64,000 nt of DNA from Telmatospirillum siberiense. Lineage in GTDB: Bacteria > Pseudomonadota > Alphaproteobacteria > Rhodospirillales > Magnetospirillaceae. Shown one piece after another: positions 8,961 through 18,111 of this stretch (position 1 is its first letter; each line of letters starts with the position of its first letter). Under the pieces are notes generated by a model. The model ran no database searches. It saw nothing but the letters and a program-made list of their open reading frames with translations, and was not told the origin of the DNA. The stretch covers positions 82,235 to 146,234 of the forward strand of contig NZ_PIUM01000011.1 of the NCBI RefSeq assembly GCF_002845745.1. Reading direction: 5' to 3'. A program made the position numbers and the translations under genes.

Positions 8961-10568
8961 GTGACGTCGAAACCGATTCCCGAGGATAGGGTGACCGCGG
9001 GATCACCGGCGTCCTCCGATATTCGAAGCCGCCTGTTCTCCAGTTTCGGAGTGCAAACGCTGGCCGTCGGGTTGCGTATCGTCCAGCAGATCGTGCTGGT
9101 TCCCATTCTCATTGCGGCATGGGGTACCGAGCTTTATCAGGACTGGATCATCATATTCTCCGCGTCGGCGTTGTTCGCCATGGTGGACTTCGGGACTCAG
9201 ATCTACTTCGGGAATGCCTTGATGATCGCTTGGTCGCGGCGGGACATGGTCACGTTCCGGCGTTTGTTCGCGACGGCGATGGGTATCTATGCGGTGATCA
9301 TCGCGGTGGTGGCGGTGCTGCTTTTCGGTGCCACCACTGTAGCATCCTGGCCGTTGCTGCTGGGAACCCAGGGGATGAACGATCATACGGCATTGTGGAC
9401 GTTCCTGCCCATGGTCGCCGCGACACTTGGTCTGGTTCCGTTGGGCATTTTCACCGGGCTTTACCGCGTCTATGGCGATTATGTCCACGGCACCGTATTG
9501 GTTGTGATCGCCGATGCCGGGCGTGGTTTCGGTGTTTGCCTGGTTGCCTTTTCCGGGGGAACCCCAATCGTCGCCGCCTGGGCGTATCTGGTCATTGCCA
9601 GCCTGCTGTGGCTGGCCGTCGTGCGGGATCTGCGGCGGCGTTTCGGCCCCATTCCGTTTTCGCTGGGGCTTCCGACCATGAGCGAACTGCGTGATGCCGT
9701 TTCTCGTTCGGCCCTCTATTTCGTGCCGACGGTCGTCACGCCTATCGTCTTGAATCTGCCAATTATTTTGTTGGGAAAGCTGGGGGCGGTCCCTGGAGCC
9801 GTGGTCGCTTTTTCCGTGGCGCGGACCTTTACCGGATTCGTTCGGCAGATCGTCTTGCAGATGTGCCATCCGATCGGGTGCGAGATCGCGCGCCAACAGG
9901 CGCTCGATGATACCGGCAAGCTTGGACGTCTTTTCAAGGCCGGCGGGCGGCTGACCTCCGGCATGGCGGGGTTGCTCAGCGGATTTACCCTGGTGGTGGC
10001 CGATGCGTTCATCCGTATCTGGACCCACGGCGCAGTCGTCTTCGATCCCTGGCTGGTCGGGGCTTTTCTGGTCACCATCATTTGCGCGGCGCCCGCACAG
10101 GTGGCGCTGACCATGTTTCTCTACAATAACAAACCGGGTATCCTGGTTTTCGCCCAGGGCGGCTATGCCATCGGCACCGTCGTCTTTTGCGCGTTGCTGA
10201 TCAAAGGGTTTTCCGCTGCCGGTGCCGCGGCGGGCACTGGTTTGGCGGAATGCGTGTCGATCGGTTTACTGGTTCCTTTCGCCGCAACGCGGCAGATTCG
10301 GTTGAACCTTGGTCTCTATCTCGGTCAATGCTATCTGGTTGCGGCAATGGCGTTCTCCGCCAGTTGGGGGGTGGCTTGGGCGCTGAACCAATTGATCCAG
10401 GCGCAAAGCCTGATTTTCCTCATGGTGCTGGGGGGCGCGTGGGCCATCGTGGTCGCTCTCCCATCCTATTTTCTCTTATTGTCCTCCGCTGAGCGCGATT
10501 GGCTTTATTTTCATGGGCTGGCGCGTTTCTCCCGCATCTCGACGTTTTTTCGACGTCAGGTGGGATAG
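8961..10568 (+). CDS. Polysaccharide flippase-like membrane protein (Wzx/PST family)
   Basis: About 535 residues if the GTG at 8961 is the start. Longer in-frame starts from 8814 would overlap the last 95 bases of asnB, and the extra N-terminus there shows no membrane character, so I prefer 8961 (8958 is an equal alternative). From about residue 25 the protein shows successive hydrophobic segments, roughly twelve to fourteen in all, in the arrangement of the MOP/PST flippases: for example TLAVGLRIVQQIVLVPILIA, then NAL/RR loops and ALYFVPTVVTPIVLNLPIIL. It would move the lipid-linked repeat unit across the cytoplasmic membrane for polymerisation by the Wzy-like protein at 12810. Convergent with the beta-helix gene only 14 bases away. 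Confidence 0.75.
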   Translation: MTSKPIPEDRVTAGSPASSDIRSRLFSSFGVQTLAVGLRIVQQIVLVPILIAAWGTELYQDWIIIFSASALFAMVDFGTQIYFGNALMIAWSRRDMVTFRRLFATAMGIYAVIIAVVAVLLFGATTVASWPLLLGTQGMNDHTALWTFLPMVAATLGLVPLGIFTGLYRVYGDYVHGTVLVVIADAGRGFGVCLVAFSGGTPIVAAWAYLVIASLLWLAVVRDLRRRFGPIPFSLGLPTMSELRDAVSRSALYFVPTVVTPIVLNLPIILLGKLGAVPGAVVAFSVARTFTGFVRQIVLQMCHPIGCEIARQQALDDTGKLGRLFKAGGRLTSGMAGLLSGFTLVVADAFIRIWTHGAVVFDPWLVGAFLVTIICAAPAQVALTMFLYNNKPGILVFAQGGYAIGTVVFCALLIKGFSAAGAAAGTGLAECVSIGLLVPFAATRQIRLNLGLYLGQCYLVAAMAFSASWGVAWALNQLIQAQSLIFLMVLGGAWAIVVALPSYFLLLSSAERDWLYFHGLARFSRISTFFRRQVG

Positions 10569-10582
10569 CGACGGGGAAAATG

Positions 10583-12712
10583 CTATTTGTCGACAGCGAC
10601 CGACCATCGGCCGACGGAAAAGGTCAGTTGCGATGATGTCGGATTCTGTAGTCGGATTTTCACTTGGTTCGGTGCGGTGATGTGGGCGGAAAGAAGCGCA
10701 TCCTTTAGATCGTAGGGAGCCGCGACGCGAACGAAGTCACCGAAGCTTGCCCCGGCGACGGTAATGGCCGACGAGGTGATGCCCGTTCCCGGAGCTAGGC
10801 CGGAAGCCCCACCCGGCTGCCAGTCGATCGTCGCCCTTGCCTGTGCGACCCGGCTGATTTCGCGCCATCCACCAAAAGTATTTTGCAAGACGATGATGGC
10901 TCCAGGGCCCGCCTGAAACGTCGTTTCACCAGCCAGATAGATGGGTTTGAAACCGGTGGGGGGGGAGGCAGCATCATGCTCGACGATAAGGCTGCCCTCG
11001 GTACAAACAATGGTAATGAGATGGGTGGAAAAGGTATCGCTGAGCCAGGTGAGTCTGGTTTTTCCCGTCACGTAGAAGGCCGTCGATTTGTCGACTTTGA
11101 CGGCCGCCCGGCTATCGGAATGACTGACCAGCGCTTCAAGTTCGCCTTGGGCGCGAGGTGGGCCTTTTTCATATCCTCCCGCCCGGGACATGTATCGGTT
11201 CGATTCGGAAAGGCCGTAACTGCCGTCGCCGACAATGGGCGGGTGGAGCATCGAGGAAATATCGATATGGGTTAAGCGCGAGGAACCCGTTCCGTTGGTG
11301 ACTTCGATGGCATATCGCGGAAAGCCGGTCAGGTCGTCCACGCGTCCGCCATTGATAATTTTAAGTTCACGGACAGGGGTTCTGATACTGCCGCTGACAT
11401 GTCCGGTGATCTTGTTGCCGTTGAGATGGAGCGAGCCGATGCTTCCGCCTTCGACCCAGACCAGGGTGCCCGGGCTGGAGAAATTCACATAAGCAAGCTC
11501 CGTCGCGACGAGGCGGTGCCGTATGTCGAGAAATCGGTTGTTATCTTTGACTTCAATCGATTGCTTGTAGTTGATTTCGCATCGACACTCCCGAATCAGC
11601 AAACCATTGACCTCAACGCCCTGGTCCACGTCGCTAAAGACGGTTCCGCTCTCCATAAAAAAATAGCAATTTACGAATGAAAATTCGGCTATCCAGCCCA
11701 TTTTTACCAATGTTGCTGGTTTCCCTGAATAACTTAATATATTGCATCCAAGAAAGCTTTTGCGAGTATTGCTATCTGTGCAGCTTGCTATTGTTAATCC
11801 ATCAAGGTTTTTTTGGCTGTCCCAAATCACGGCGCCGTTTCCGTGATTTCGTAACGTACTATTTTGGATATTGCAGTTTTCGCAAGAAACATTGTAGTAG
11901 GACGCGTGTGTAAAGGCGCCGGAGATGTCGATGGTACCGTTGAGGGCGCCGCCGCGGTGATCCGGGGTGCGGGTTACGGCAATGCCGACGGCAGGACTGT
12001 TGGCCGTTTCGGATGTCGCCGCGCAGACGCATAGGGTCTGTGCGCCCAATTCGACACCTTCAATATGGACTACGGCTTTCCCGCTGAAATCGGCCGACTC
12101 CAGCGCGGAAATCAGTCCACTTCCAAAAATACGGCATCCGGAGTAGTTGCGATTTTTTCCTTCGACGACGTTCGTGAATTTTACCGTGTCGTCGACGAAA
12201 TAGATCCCCGGCGGCAGCAACAGCATCCCATTCAGGGTGTTGAGAGCGGCCCATGCGGCGGACAGGGCTCGGACGTTACGGGCGGCCGCAGTGGTGTCCT
12301 CGGTGACGGCGCCGAACCATTGCGGCAGGATATAGGGAACCTTCATCGGGCCGTGTACCGCCGAGCGGTCGGCGGCCAGATCGAATATGGCGTGGGCTCC
12401 GGCATTCAAGACGCATCGGATCGTGATAATGACCCCTGCATCGGGGACAAGGGTCGCGCCGGGGAGGAAAAACAGTGAAAGTTTGGGGCCGAATGTAAGA
12501 TCCGAGCCGATGCGGTAGCGGCCAGGGGGGAAAAGAAGCGGATCTCCTGTCCCTTGCGCCATTGCCGTCACGAAAGCCGGACGATCGTCCGTAAGCCCGT
12601 CCCCTTGAGCGCCATATCCTTGTACATTGACGATCGGCCCAACCAATCCTTTGCGCAACGTGTCTTTGCTGACGTCAATGTCAGGTGGGAAAAGGTCGTT
12701 GATGGTTTGCAC
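10583..12712 (-). CDS. Tailspike-like right-handed beta-helix protein
   Basis: 709 residues from the GTG at 12712, which has a well-spaced AGGGAGA. The frame also allows a GTG at 12808 but without a clear ribosome site. Near the N-terminus (about 28-43) lies VNVQGYGAQGDGLTDD, the opening signature of the Pectate_lyase_3 family seen in many phage tailspikes. Parallel beta-helix rungs follow, with asparagine-rich turns such as SCENCNIQNSTLRNHGNG. The C-terminus (ATIDWQPGG... ITVAGASFGDFVRVA ... VKIRLQNPTSSQLTF) resembles a capping domain I associate with phage tail fibres (from memory). No signal peptide is visible. It starts just behind the polymerase gene, so it is probably co-transcribed. 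A depolymerase or glycan-trimming role is an inference; the catalytic residues are unidentified. Confidence 0.65.
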   Translation of the reverse strand: MQTINDLFPPDIDVSKDTLRKGLVGPIVNVQGYGAQGDGLTDDRPAFVTAMAQGTGDPLLFPPGRYRIGSDLTFGPKLSLFFLPGATLVPDAGVIITIRCVLNAGAHAIFDLAADRSAVHGPMKVPYILPQWFGAVTEDTTAAARNVRALSAAWAALNTLNGMLLLPPGIYFVDDTVKFTNVVEGKNRNYSGCRIFGSGLISALESADFSGKAVVHIEGVELGAQTLCVCAATSETANSPAVGIAVTRTPDHRGGALNGTIDISGAFTHASYYNVSCENCNIQNSTLRNHGNGAVIWDSQKNLDGLTIASCTDSNTRKSFLGCNILSYSGKPATLVKMGWIAEFSFVNCYFFMESGTVFSDVDQGVEVNGLLIRECRCEINYKQSIEVKDNNRFLDIRHRLVATELAYVNFSSPGTLVWVEGGSIGSLHLNGNKITGHVSGSIRTPVRELKIINGGRVDDLTGFPRYAIEVTNGTGSSRLTHIDISSMLHPPIVGDGSYGLSESNRYMSRAGGYEKGPPRAQGELEALVSHSDSRAAVKVDKSTAFYVTGKTRLTWLSDTFSTHLITIVCTEGSLIVEHDAASPPTGFKPIYLAGETTFQAGPGAIIVLQNTFGGWREISRVAQARATIDWQPGGASGLAPGTGITSSAITVAGASFGDFVRVAAPYDLKDALLSAHITAPNQVKIRLQNPTSSQLTFSVGRWSVAVDK

Positions 12713-12809
12713 CGCTATTCTCCCTTGCCGAAACAGCGTTGTCTGGAGGTCTAGAGGTTCAATCCTACGCGTGTCTTGAAGGATGCATGGCGAAACCTGG
12801 TGCCACACA

Positions 12810-14381
12810 TCACGGTTTCCCCGCGTTGCCGGCCGGCAGAGTTCCTTTCTTTGCCGATAGGCGCGCGCGACGGACGGTCAGCATGTCGGCTATGTTAAAA
12901 ATTGCGATGATCATCAATATCTCAAGTGGAATTTGCCGGATATTTTCGAGAATCATCGATGAAATAACCGATCCACCTCCGCCAAAAAAGAAAAATTCTC
13001 GAAATGTAAAGTAAACAGCAAGAAAATTACCGGATAGTCTTACTCCAAATAACTGAATTTCTAAAAGAAATAGCAAGCTGCACAAAAATGGAACGAAGAT
13101 GACGCCGGGCCATTCAAGTGCGGCGAAACAATCGGCGAATAGTCCGATTGTCGGAAAACCCTCCAGGCCCCAAGTCCGTAGGCCATAGTGCCAAGTGATG
13201 AGATCCGCAGAGCCGATGCGCGGTTTGTCGGGGTAGAGCGAGGTCGGCAGCAACAATGCGAAGCCGTCGGTGACCGACGTCCAGCCATAGGGGCCGAGTG
13301 TAACGACAGAATTGACGATGACATCCGTGTTGGCGATCAGCATGAAGCGGGAACTGGTTTCAGAGTAGCGTCCCAAATAGGCCAACCCTTGCGTGAACAA
13401 GGCCGTATCGAACTCGTATGTTCTTTCTTCGTCCCATTGCTTGAAGAAGTCGGCGGGATCGGAGATTGCGCGAATCATGAATTCGCTAACCTGTCCTGCC
13501 GTCAAACCGGTCGCGCTTCCCTGGCCCCGTCCGGCTCTCATCATGTTGACTGCGGGATATACGAACGTAATTCCGATGAAAAGTGCCGCAAACAATGAAA
13601 TTATTTGAGTTCTCGTCATGCGGCGGCGATAGGCCATGGATGTGATGAAATAAACCAGGACTGGAGCGGCGACACCTTGTTTGCTGTTAGCGATGAATCC
13701 TAAAAACACCATCACCAACAAAATCAGGTTGAGGCTGTGCGACATCGATTTCTGTCCGCCCGTCGATGTGAGCACTCGCCACGTTTCGGCGACCAAGGAA
13801 AGATAAATAATATAACTGAAATTTCTGGTAATTCCAACCAAGCCACCATATTGGACATCACCACTTTCCGATTTACTATAATATAAATTAACGGCAGTAA
13901 CGGCTAGTCCAATAACGAAAGAGATATTGCGGACGGCCCCTAGAGTATCCGTCGAGGGTTCGATGCTGATAACCTTGCGACCTCGCAAGAGGAATGAAAC
14001 GAAAGCCGCCGCCATGCAGACGGAGGTGATGCCTACGAACAAAACCGCGATCGTAATGTCGGGGGAAAGAAGATTGCTGTCCGCCGGCTGATCAAGTATA
14101 GCTTTTGCTATTTGTGAATAGGTGAGATAAGTGAAAACAAGAAAAGAAATAAGAATTCCAGCGACGCTGGTGAATCCGATGTATGACAGCGTTAATATTG
14201 TGACAACGAATGTCACGAATACCATAAATGCAAAATATAGAGATGTTCCGTCGAAAATCTGCACCACGAAAAGCAGCATGGACGCGATGATGAGAGCGGC
14301 GACGATATTTCCTGATCGCACGCCGGGGCCAGAAGCGATAGGGAGGGGGCTGCCCTGAAGGCGGTTCGATGGGCTTGCCAT
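12810..14381 (-). CDS. Wzy-like oligosaccharide repeat-unit polymerase
   Basis: 523 residues dominated by hydrophobic segments, at least ten, beginning with NIVAALIIASMLLFVVQIF near residue 24. A large polar loop at about 260-400 (MMRAGRGQGSATGLTAGQVSEF ... PRIGSADLITWHYGLRTWG) sits between membrane segments, as in Wzy and related polymerases that join lipid-linked repeat units in the periplasm. Such proteins share topology more than sequence, so the call rests on shape and location between an FkbM methyltransferase and the beta-helix protein. A/T-rich codon use is higher here than in region 2. Start ATG at 14381; no competing start is better supported. Confidence 0.75.
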   Translation of the reverse strand: MASPSNRLQGSPLPIASGPGVRSGNIVAALIIASMLLFVVQIFDGTSLYFAFMVFVTFVVTILTLSYIGFTSVAGILISFLVFTYLTYSQIAKAILDQPADSNLLSPDITIAVLFVGITSVCMAAAFVSFLLRGRKVISIEPSTDTLGAVRNISFVIGLAVTAVNLYYSKSESGDVQYGGLVGITRNFSYIIYLSLVAETWRVLTSTGGQKSMSHSLNLILLVMVFLGFIANSKQGVAAPVLVYFITSMAYRRRMTRTQIISLFAALFIGITFVYPAVNMMRAGRGQGSATGLTAGQVSEFMIRAISDPADFFKQWDEERTYEFDTALFTQGLAYLGRYSETSSRFMLIANTDVIVNSVVTLGPYGWTSVTDGFALLLPTSLYPDKPRIGSADLITWHYGLRTWGLEGFPTIGLFADCFAALEWPGVIFVPFLCSLLFLLEIQLFGVRLSGNFLAVYFTFREFFFFGGGGSVISSMILENIRQIPLEILMIIAIFNIADMLTVRRARLSAKKGTLPAGNAGKP

Positions 14382-14482
14382 CAGATACCGTTATGAACTG
14401 GCTGTCGGGCGATAATCATAGCGGTCCTTCATTAATAAAAGGAGAGGGTGGTGCGTGCTCAGTCGCGGAACGTTGTACTATC

Positions 14483-14509
14483 GGAAAAGAACAAACGTCG
14501 TTCTTTTCC
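14483..14509. terminator. Perfect 10-bp hairpin downstream of the FkbM gene
   Basis: GGAAAAGAAC (14483-14492) pairs with GTTCTTTTCC (14500-14509) around a 7-base loop. It lies between the stop of the FkbM gene at 14640 and the start of the polymerase gene at 14381, so it could end FkbM transcription. It has no strong T-run, and could instead be a processing or protein-binding site. Confidence 0.4.
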
Positions 14510-14639
14510 CATTACATGGGGGCTGATGGTCAACAGAGGTAGGCATGACAAGAGTCCTAAAAAAAATCGTCTCGTCATTGAGGTATTCTTTCCTCGAGTC
14601 ACCTGTATTGATGCCCCTGACATGGTCCAATTTCCCTGA

Positions 14640-15437
14640 TCACGGATGGAGAGTGACGTGGCGCGCGAAAATCGCTTTGAGCGATTCCGCCGTTCTTCCG
14701 ATGGCCGCTCGCAGATCCTCTCGTTCCTTCGGAAGGAACAGGAAATTGTTGATATATTGATCGGAGGTGCCTGCGGCAGGTTCTTCCAACCGCGTCAGTT
14801 CCGTTCCCAGGACGGCAAATCCGAAATATCCAGCGTCACGCAGCCATGAGAAGAGACGGGACGGCGCGCCAGGATTGTGGCGATCCTCCGTTTCGATCAA
14901 AAGGGCCGGGCGGCAACGTTTCAGGGTATTTGCGGCGCCCTTGAGAACCGCCTCCTCATGCCCTTCGACGTCTATCTTGATGAAGGAAACGGACTGGAGA
15001 TCGTATGAGTCCAGTGGTTTCATGGGGACGGTTCGCGTACGGATGGATGACGAGTCCTTTACCATCCCCAGTTGATTATTGGTCTCGATCGTGGCGACGC
15101 CGGTGTTGTCCGCGACATATCGGAATTCCGCCGATCCATGGTGGTCGGACAGCGCGACGCCCTCGATGACGGTGCTGGGTACCCTGCGGCGTATTTCCGG
15201 CCAAAGGTCGGGGTTGGGCTCGAAGGACACGACGTTCTTGGCGTAGCGTGCCATGAAAAACGAATACTCACCCATATTCGTGCCAATATCGATTGCCCCG
15301 TGACTTTTATCGCAGAGAACCGGGATGAACCAAAATTCCGGATCAAAATATCTATCGCGGCGTGCTATCCGCAAAGACAGCCAGAGTCTCGGAAAATTCT
15401 TGTATATGATCGACGCTACGAAGCCTTTGATGGTCAT
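14640..15437 (-). CDS. FkbM family methyltransferase
   Basis: 265 residues. The SAM-binding motif AIDIGTNMGEYSFF lies at residues 48-61, the acidic SAM contact in NVVSFEPNPDLW follows, and the C-terminal half carries FIKIDVEGHEEAVLKG, the signature of the FkbM family (Methyltransf_21). The family makes O-methyl ethers on sugars or related hydroxyls, often in surface glycans. A second FkbM gene lies 630 bases away on the opposite strand. Their aligned motifs are recognisably similar but not identical, so they probably act on different positions. The call is secure at family level; the acceptor is not known. Confidence 0.85.
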   Translation of the reverse strand: MTIKGFVASIIYKNFPRLWLSLRIARRDRYFDPEFWFIPVLCDKSHGAIDIGTNMGEYSFFMARYAKNVVSFEPNPDLWPEIRRRVPSTVIEGVALSDHHGSAEFRYVADNTGVATIETNNQLGMVKDSSSIRTRTVPMKPLDSYDLQSVSFIKIDVEGHEEAVLKGAANTLKRCRPALLIETEDRHNPGAPSRLFSWLRDAGYFGFAVLGTELTRLEEPAAGTSDQYINNFLFLPKEREDLRAAIGRTAESLKAIFARHVTLHP

Positions 15438-16064
15438 GGATAAAAGCCCGGATTGTCATTGTGAATGGGTCGCTTCACGATAATGTGCGTATTTTATTGG
15501 AATTTTATATAAAAGATTAACGTTTCCTTATTTTTCATCGCGTCGTTTTGGTATGCGCCAAAGGTCGTTCGTCGAAATGTAGGGCTCCTACCTCGGTTAT
15601 TCCCGGTGTAGAGCTTTTTCCCTGTTGGCCAAGTGGTGGAGTGGTGGCCACCTCATGGTTTGGGCGAATCATTCGGCAATGCGCGTTGAGCGCGCATCCT
15701 GGTTTTGGTATATCCGTGATGATGGTGCGGTGCAAGGTAAAACACCCGCGTGTTCGTTTGGCGTTCTTTCCTGCCTCGGGTGGCGTTGGCGCCGTGCGTA
15801 GTAATATTTCAATATAAGTTTTTTTACTGTGGCGATACGCTGAATTCCTGGATTCCGCAACGACCATCTGCTAGGGGCGAACTGCCGATAATGGGGGCGT
15901 TTGTAAATGTGAATAATGGTGATGCCGCGGCCGGTGAAGCTTCGGCGTACGGGGGTGAATATTTTGATATAATGCGAATGTGGGGGGAAGAACGGCTACC
16001 TTGATGGGCGTCTATCGGCTATTCTAATACGCGTATCCTCTCAATTGAATTGTCGCTTTAATAA
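15438..16064. other. 627-base divergent intergenic region
   Basis: Lies between two divergently transcribed FkbM genes. No reading frame here has the look of a real protein. A/T-rich stretches near both ends (15480-15535 and about 16020-16060) are plausible promoters. One hairpin is clear: ATGCGCG (15679-15685) and CGCGCAT (15691-15697) around TTGAG. Apart from that I see no recognisable element. Confidence 0.6.
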
Positions 16065-16847
16065 ATGATCATCGGGACTCGAATACGGAAATTTCTTCGC
16101 ATCATACAGGTTCCGGCGTTTCGTCGTGCCTTGATGCATGGTGTGGCCGCGACTGTCGAGCATGCCGGTCCATTGCGGGGGTTGAGTGTGGCATCCGTGT
16201 TGGATATCGGTGCGAACAATGGACAATTCGCGCTGCTTGCCCGTCACTTGTGGCCGGCGGCCAGGATTTCGAGTTTTGAGCCGCTTGCCGACGCGAGTGC
16301 ACGCTTTTCCTCTGTCTTAGGGAACGATCCGTCGGTCAATCTTTTCAATGTGGCATTGGGGGTGGAGCGCGGCGAAGCGGATTTCCATGTTTCAAGGCGT
16401 GCCGATTCGTCGTCGATGCTGGCGATCACCAACCGTCAGACCGCGATGTTTCCCGGCACCGAAGAGATCTCGATGATCAAGGTGCCCGTCGATCGGCTTG
16501 ACGCTCTGTTGACGGCCAATGAATTGCGGCCTCCCGTACTGTTGAAAATTGATGTGCAGGGCTTCGAAATCCCGGTGCTGGAAGGCAGCACTGGGATAAT
16601 AGACCGCGTTGATCACGTTTATTGCGAATGTTCCTTTAAAGAGTTGTATCAGGGACAAGCCTTGGCTCATCAGGTTGTCCGCTGGCTCGATGACCGGGGG
16701 TTCGCGCTACGGGGGGTCTATAACCTATCATACGATGGAGATGGCCGGGCCGTTCAGGGGGATTTCCTGTTCGAGCGGCTTATTCCTGCCTTCCAGGAGG
16801 AGCGTCCTTTCGGTCACTCCTCAAAGAGTGTCCCTGAAACGGTCTAA
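16065..16847 (+). CDS. FkbM family methyltransferase
   Basis: 260 residues. It contains SVLDIGANNGQFALLAR (about 44-60), the acidic SAM contact FEPLADA, and LLKIDVQGFEIPVLEG around 160-175, all hallmarks of the FkbM family. ATG at 16065 is preceded by A/T-rich DNA and no strong ribosome site, so the start may differ by a few codons. It stands alone on the plus strand between the FkbM gene at 14640 and the minus-strand GT operon ending at 16894. Methylation of a sugar in the same glycan is the natural inference. Confidence 0.85.
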   Translation: MIIGTRIRKFLRIIQVPAFRRALMHGVAATVEHAGPLRGLSVASVLDIGANNGQFALLARHLWPAARISSFEPLADASARFSSVLGNDPSVNLFNVALGVERGEADFHVSRRADSSSMLAITNRQTAMFPGTEEISMIKVPVDRLDALLTANELRPPVLLKIDVQGFEIPVLEGSTGIIDRVDHVYCECSFKELYQGQALAHQVVRWLDDRGFALRGVYNLSYDGDGRAVQGDFLFERLIPAFQEERPFGHSSKSVPETV

Positions 16848-16893
16848 TAAGTGACGGGGAAAGTTCGTCATCATGACTTTTTCGCAAATCGCC

Positions 16894-18111
16894 CTAAATG
16901 CCGCGTTTCGAGGCCGGGGGCGTCGCCACCTCCGCCACGGCCCCTCGAACTCCCAAGGCCGATACGACGGACCATAGTTTGTCCGACGTTACGTTGATGT
17001 CGAGATTGTTCTCTGCATAGGAACGAGCGGTTCGGCACATCCGGGCATAAGTCTCGTCAGGGATGGCGCGGGCACGTTCGATTGCCGCGGCGATGTTTTC
17101 TTCGGTTTTGTCGAACAGCAGTCCGAGACCGTCCGTTTCGGCGAAGTCCCAGGCCAGTCCCTTGCTTACTAGTACCGGACGTCCACTTGCCAGAGACTCC
17201 GCCACGCAGTTGCCGAAATTCTCGCGAATGTCGTTTGCTTCGATTCCAGATGGCAGGACCAGGAAATCCGAATGCGCAAGGACAGTGGAGATTTCGTTTC
17301 GAGGGAGATAGCCGGTCAGTTCGATTGCCCCCGCGGACTGTTCGACGAGGGCTTTGAATCGGTCGCCATAGTTTCCTCGGCCTTGGACATCACCGACTAC
17401 AATCACCCGCTCGCCCTGCTGGCGGTTGGCGAGCCATATTTCCAGGAACCGATTGATCCCCTTTTCACGGGAAATGCGGCCTACATAGCAAAAGGTTAGT
17501 CTCTTTTGGCGTGCCGTTGGAGCGATGGGCCAGGACGTAAGATCCAATCCGTTCGGTACGAGCACACTGCGAGCCTCGGGCAGAAGGTCCCGGATCCCCT
17601 GTTGTTCAAGGTCGCTGGTGATATGGATGTAGGCCGCCGCACGCATGGTGGGTAATGTCAGGCAGCGGTAGAAAAGCCATTTGTGCGGTTTGTCCGCTTT
17701 TATCGTGGCGACTGTGCTCCTCATTAATCCACCCCTTGGCGCGACGACGAACGGTCGCCTAAGACAGGTGCAGACGAGGGCTGCGAGAGTGGTCGGCCAG
17801 TTGGCGATGCCGCAGATATATACGGTGTGAGCCGCCAGGCAGCTTCTTAACACGCTGAGCAATGCTCCCGGACCAAACCCCCAACGCTTGAACAGAATAG
17901 CTCGGAAAAGATCGACGCGTACGAAATGGGGCAGGCCGATTGCGGCCGCCGTGACACGTCCTTCCGTTGAGCCATCGCTGACGCAGAGACGGAATGAGTA
18001 CTGCTTTCGGGCCCACGCCGAGCATAGGTTGAAGGCGCTTTCGGCGACGCCGCCATAACCCTTGGCCGGCGTTACATGAGTAGCCACCATCGTCACGGTG
18101 GTTTTGCTCAT
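16894..18111 (-). CDS. Glycosyltransferase family 4
   Basis: 405 residues, GT-B layout. The N-terminal domain opens with a KGYGGVAESAF segment, a glycine-rich acceptor-side loop found in GT4 enzymes. The C-terminal domain has FCYVGRISREKGINRFLEIW (Arg and Lys that bind the donor phosphates) and the E-x7-E region in NFGNCVAESLASGRPVLVS. It is the last gene of a four-gene minus-strand run that starts at wcaJ, and its ATG overlaps the previous stop by four bases (translational coupling). It therefore probably adds a late sugar to the repeat unit begun by WcaJ. Confidence 0.85.
   Translation of the reverse strand: MSKTTVTMVATHVTPAKGYGGVAESAFNLCSAWARKQYSFRLCVSDGSTEGRVTAAAIGLPHFVRVDLFRAILFKRWGFGPGALLSVLRSCLAAHTVYICGIANWPTTLAALVCTCLRRPFVVAPRGGLMRSTVATIKADKPHKWLFYRCLTLPTMRAAAYIHITSDLEQQGIRDLLPEARSVLVPNGLDLTSWPIAPTARQKRLTFCYVGRISREKGINRFLEIWLANRQQGERVIVVGDVQGRGNYGDRFKALVEQSAGAIELTGYLPRNEISTVLAHSDFLVLPSGIEANDIRENFGNCVAESLASGRPVLVSKGLAWDFAETDGLGLLFDKTEENIAAAIERARAIPDETYARMCRTARSYAENNLDINVTSDKLWSVVSALGVRGAVAEVATPPASKRGI

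Noticed and set aside
15535..15867. A 110-codon minus-strand frame in the FkbM gap
   Set aside because: No ribosome site, no motif and Pro/Arg-rich random-like content.
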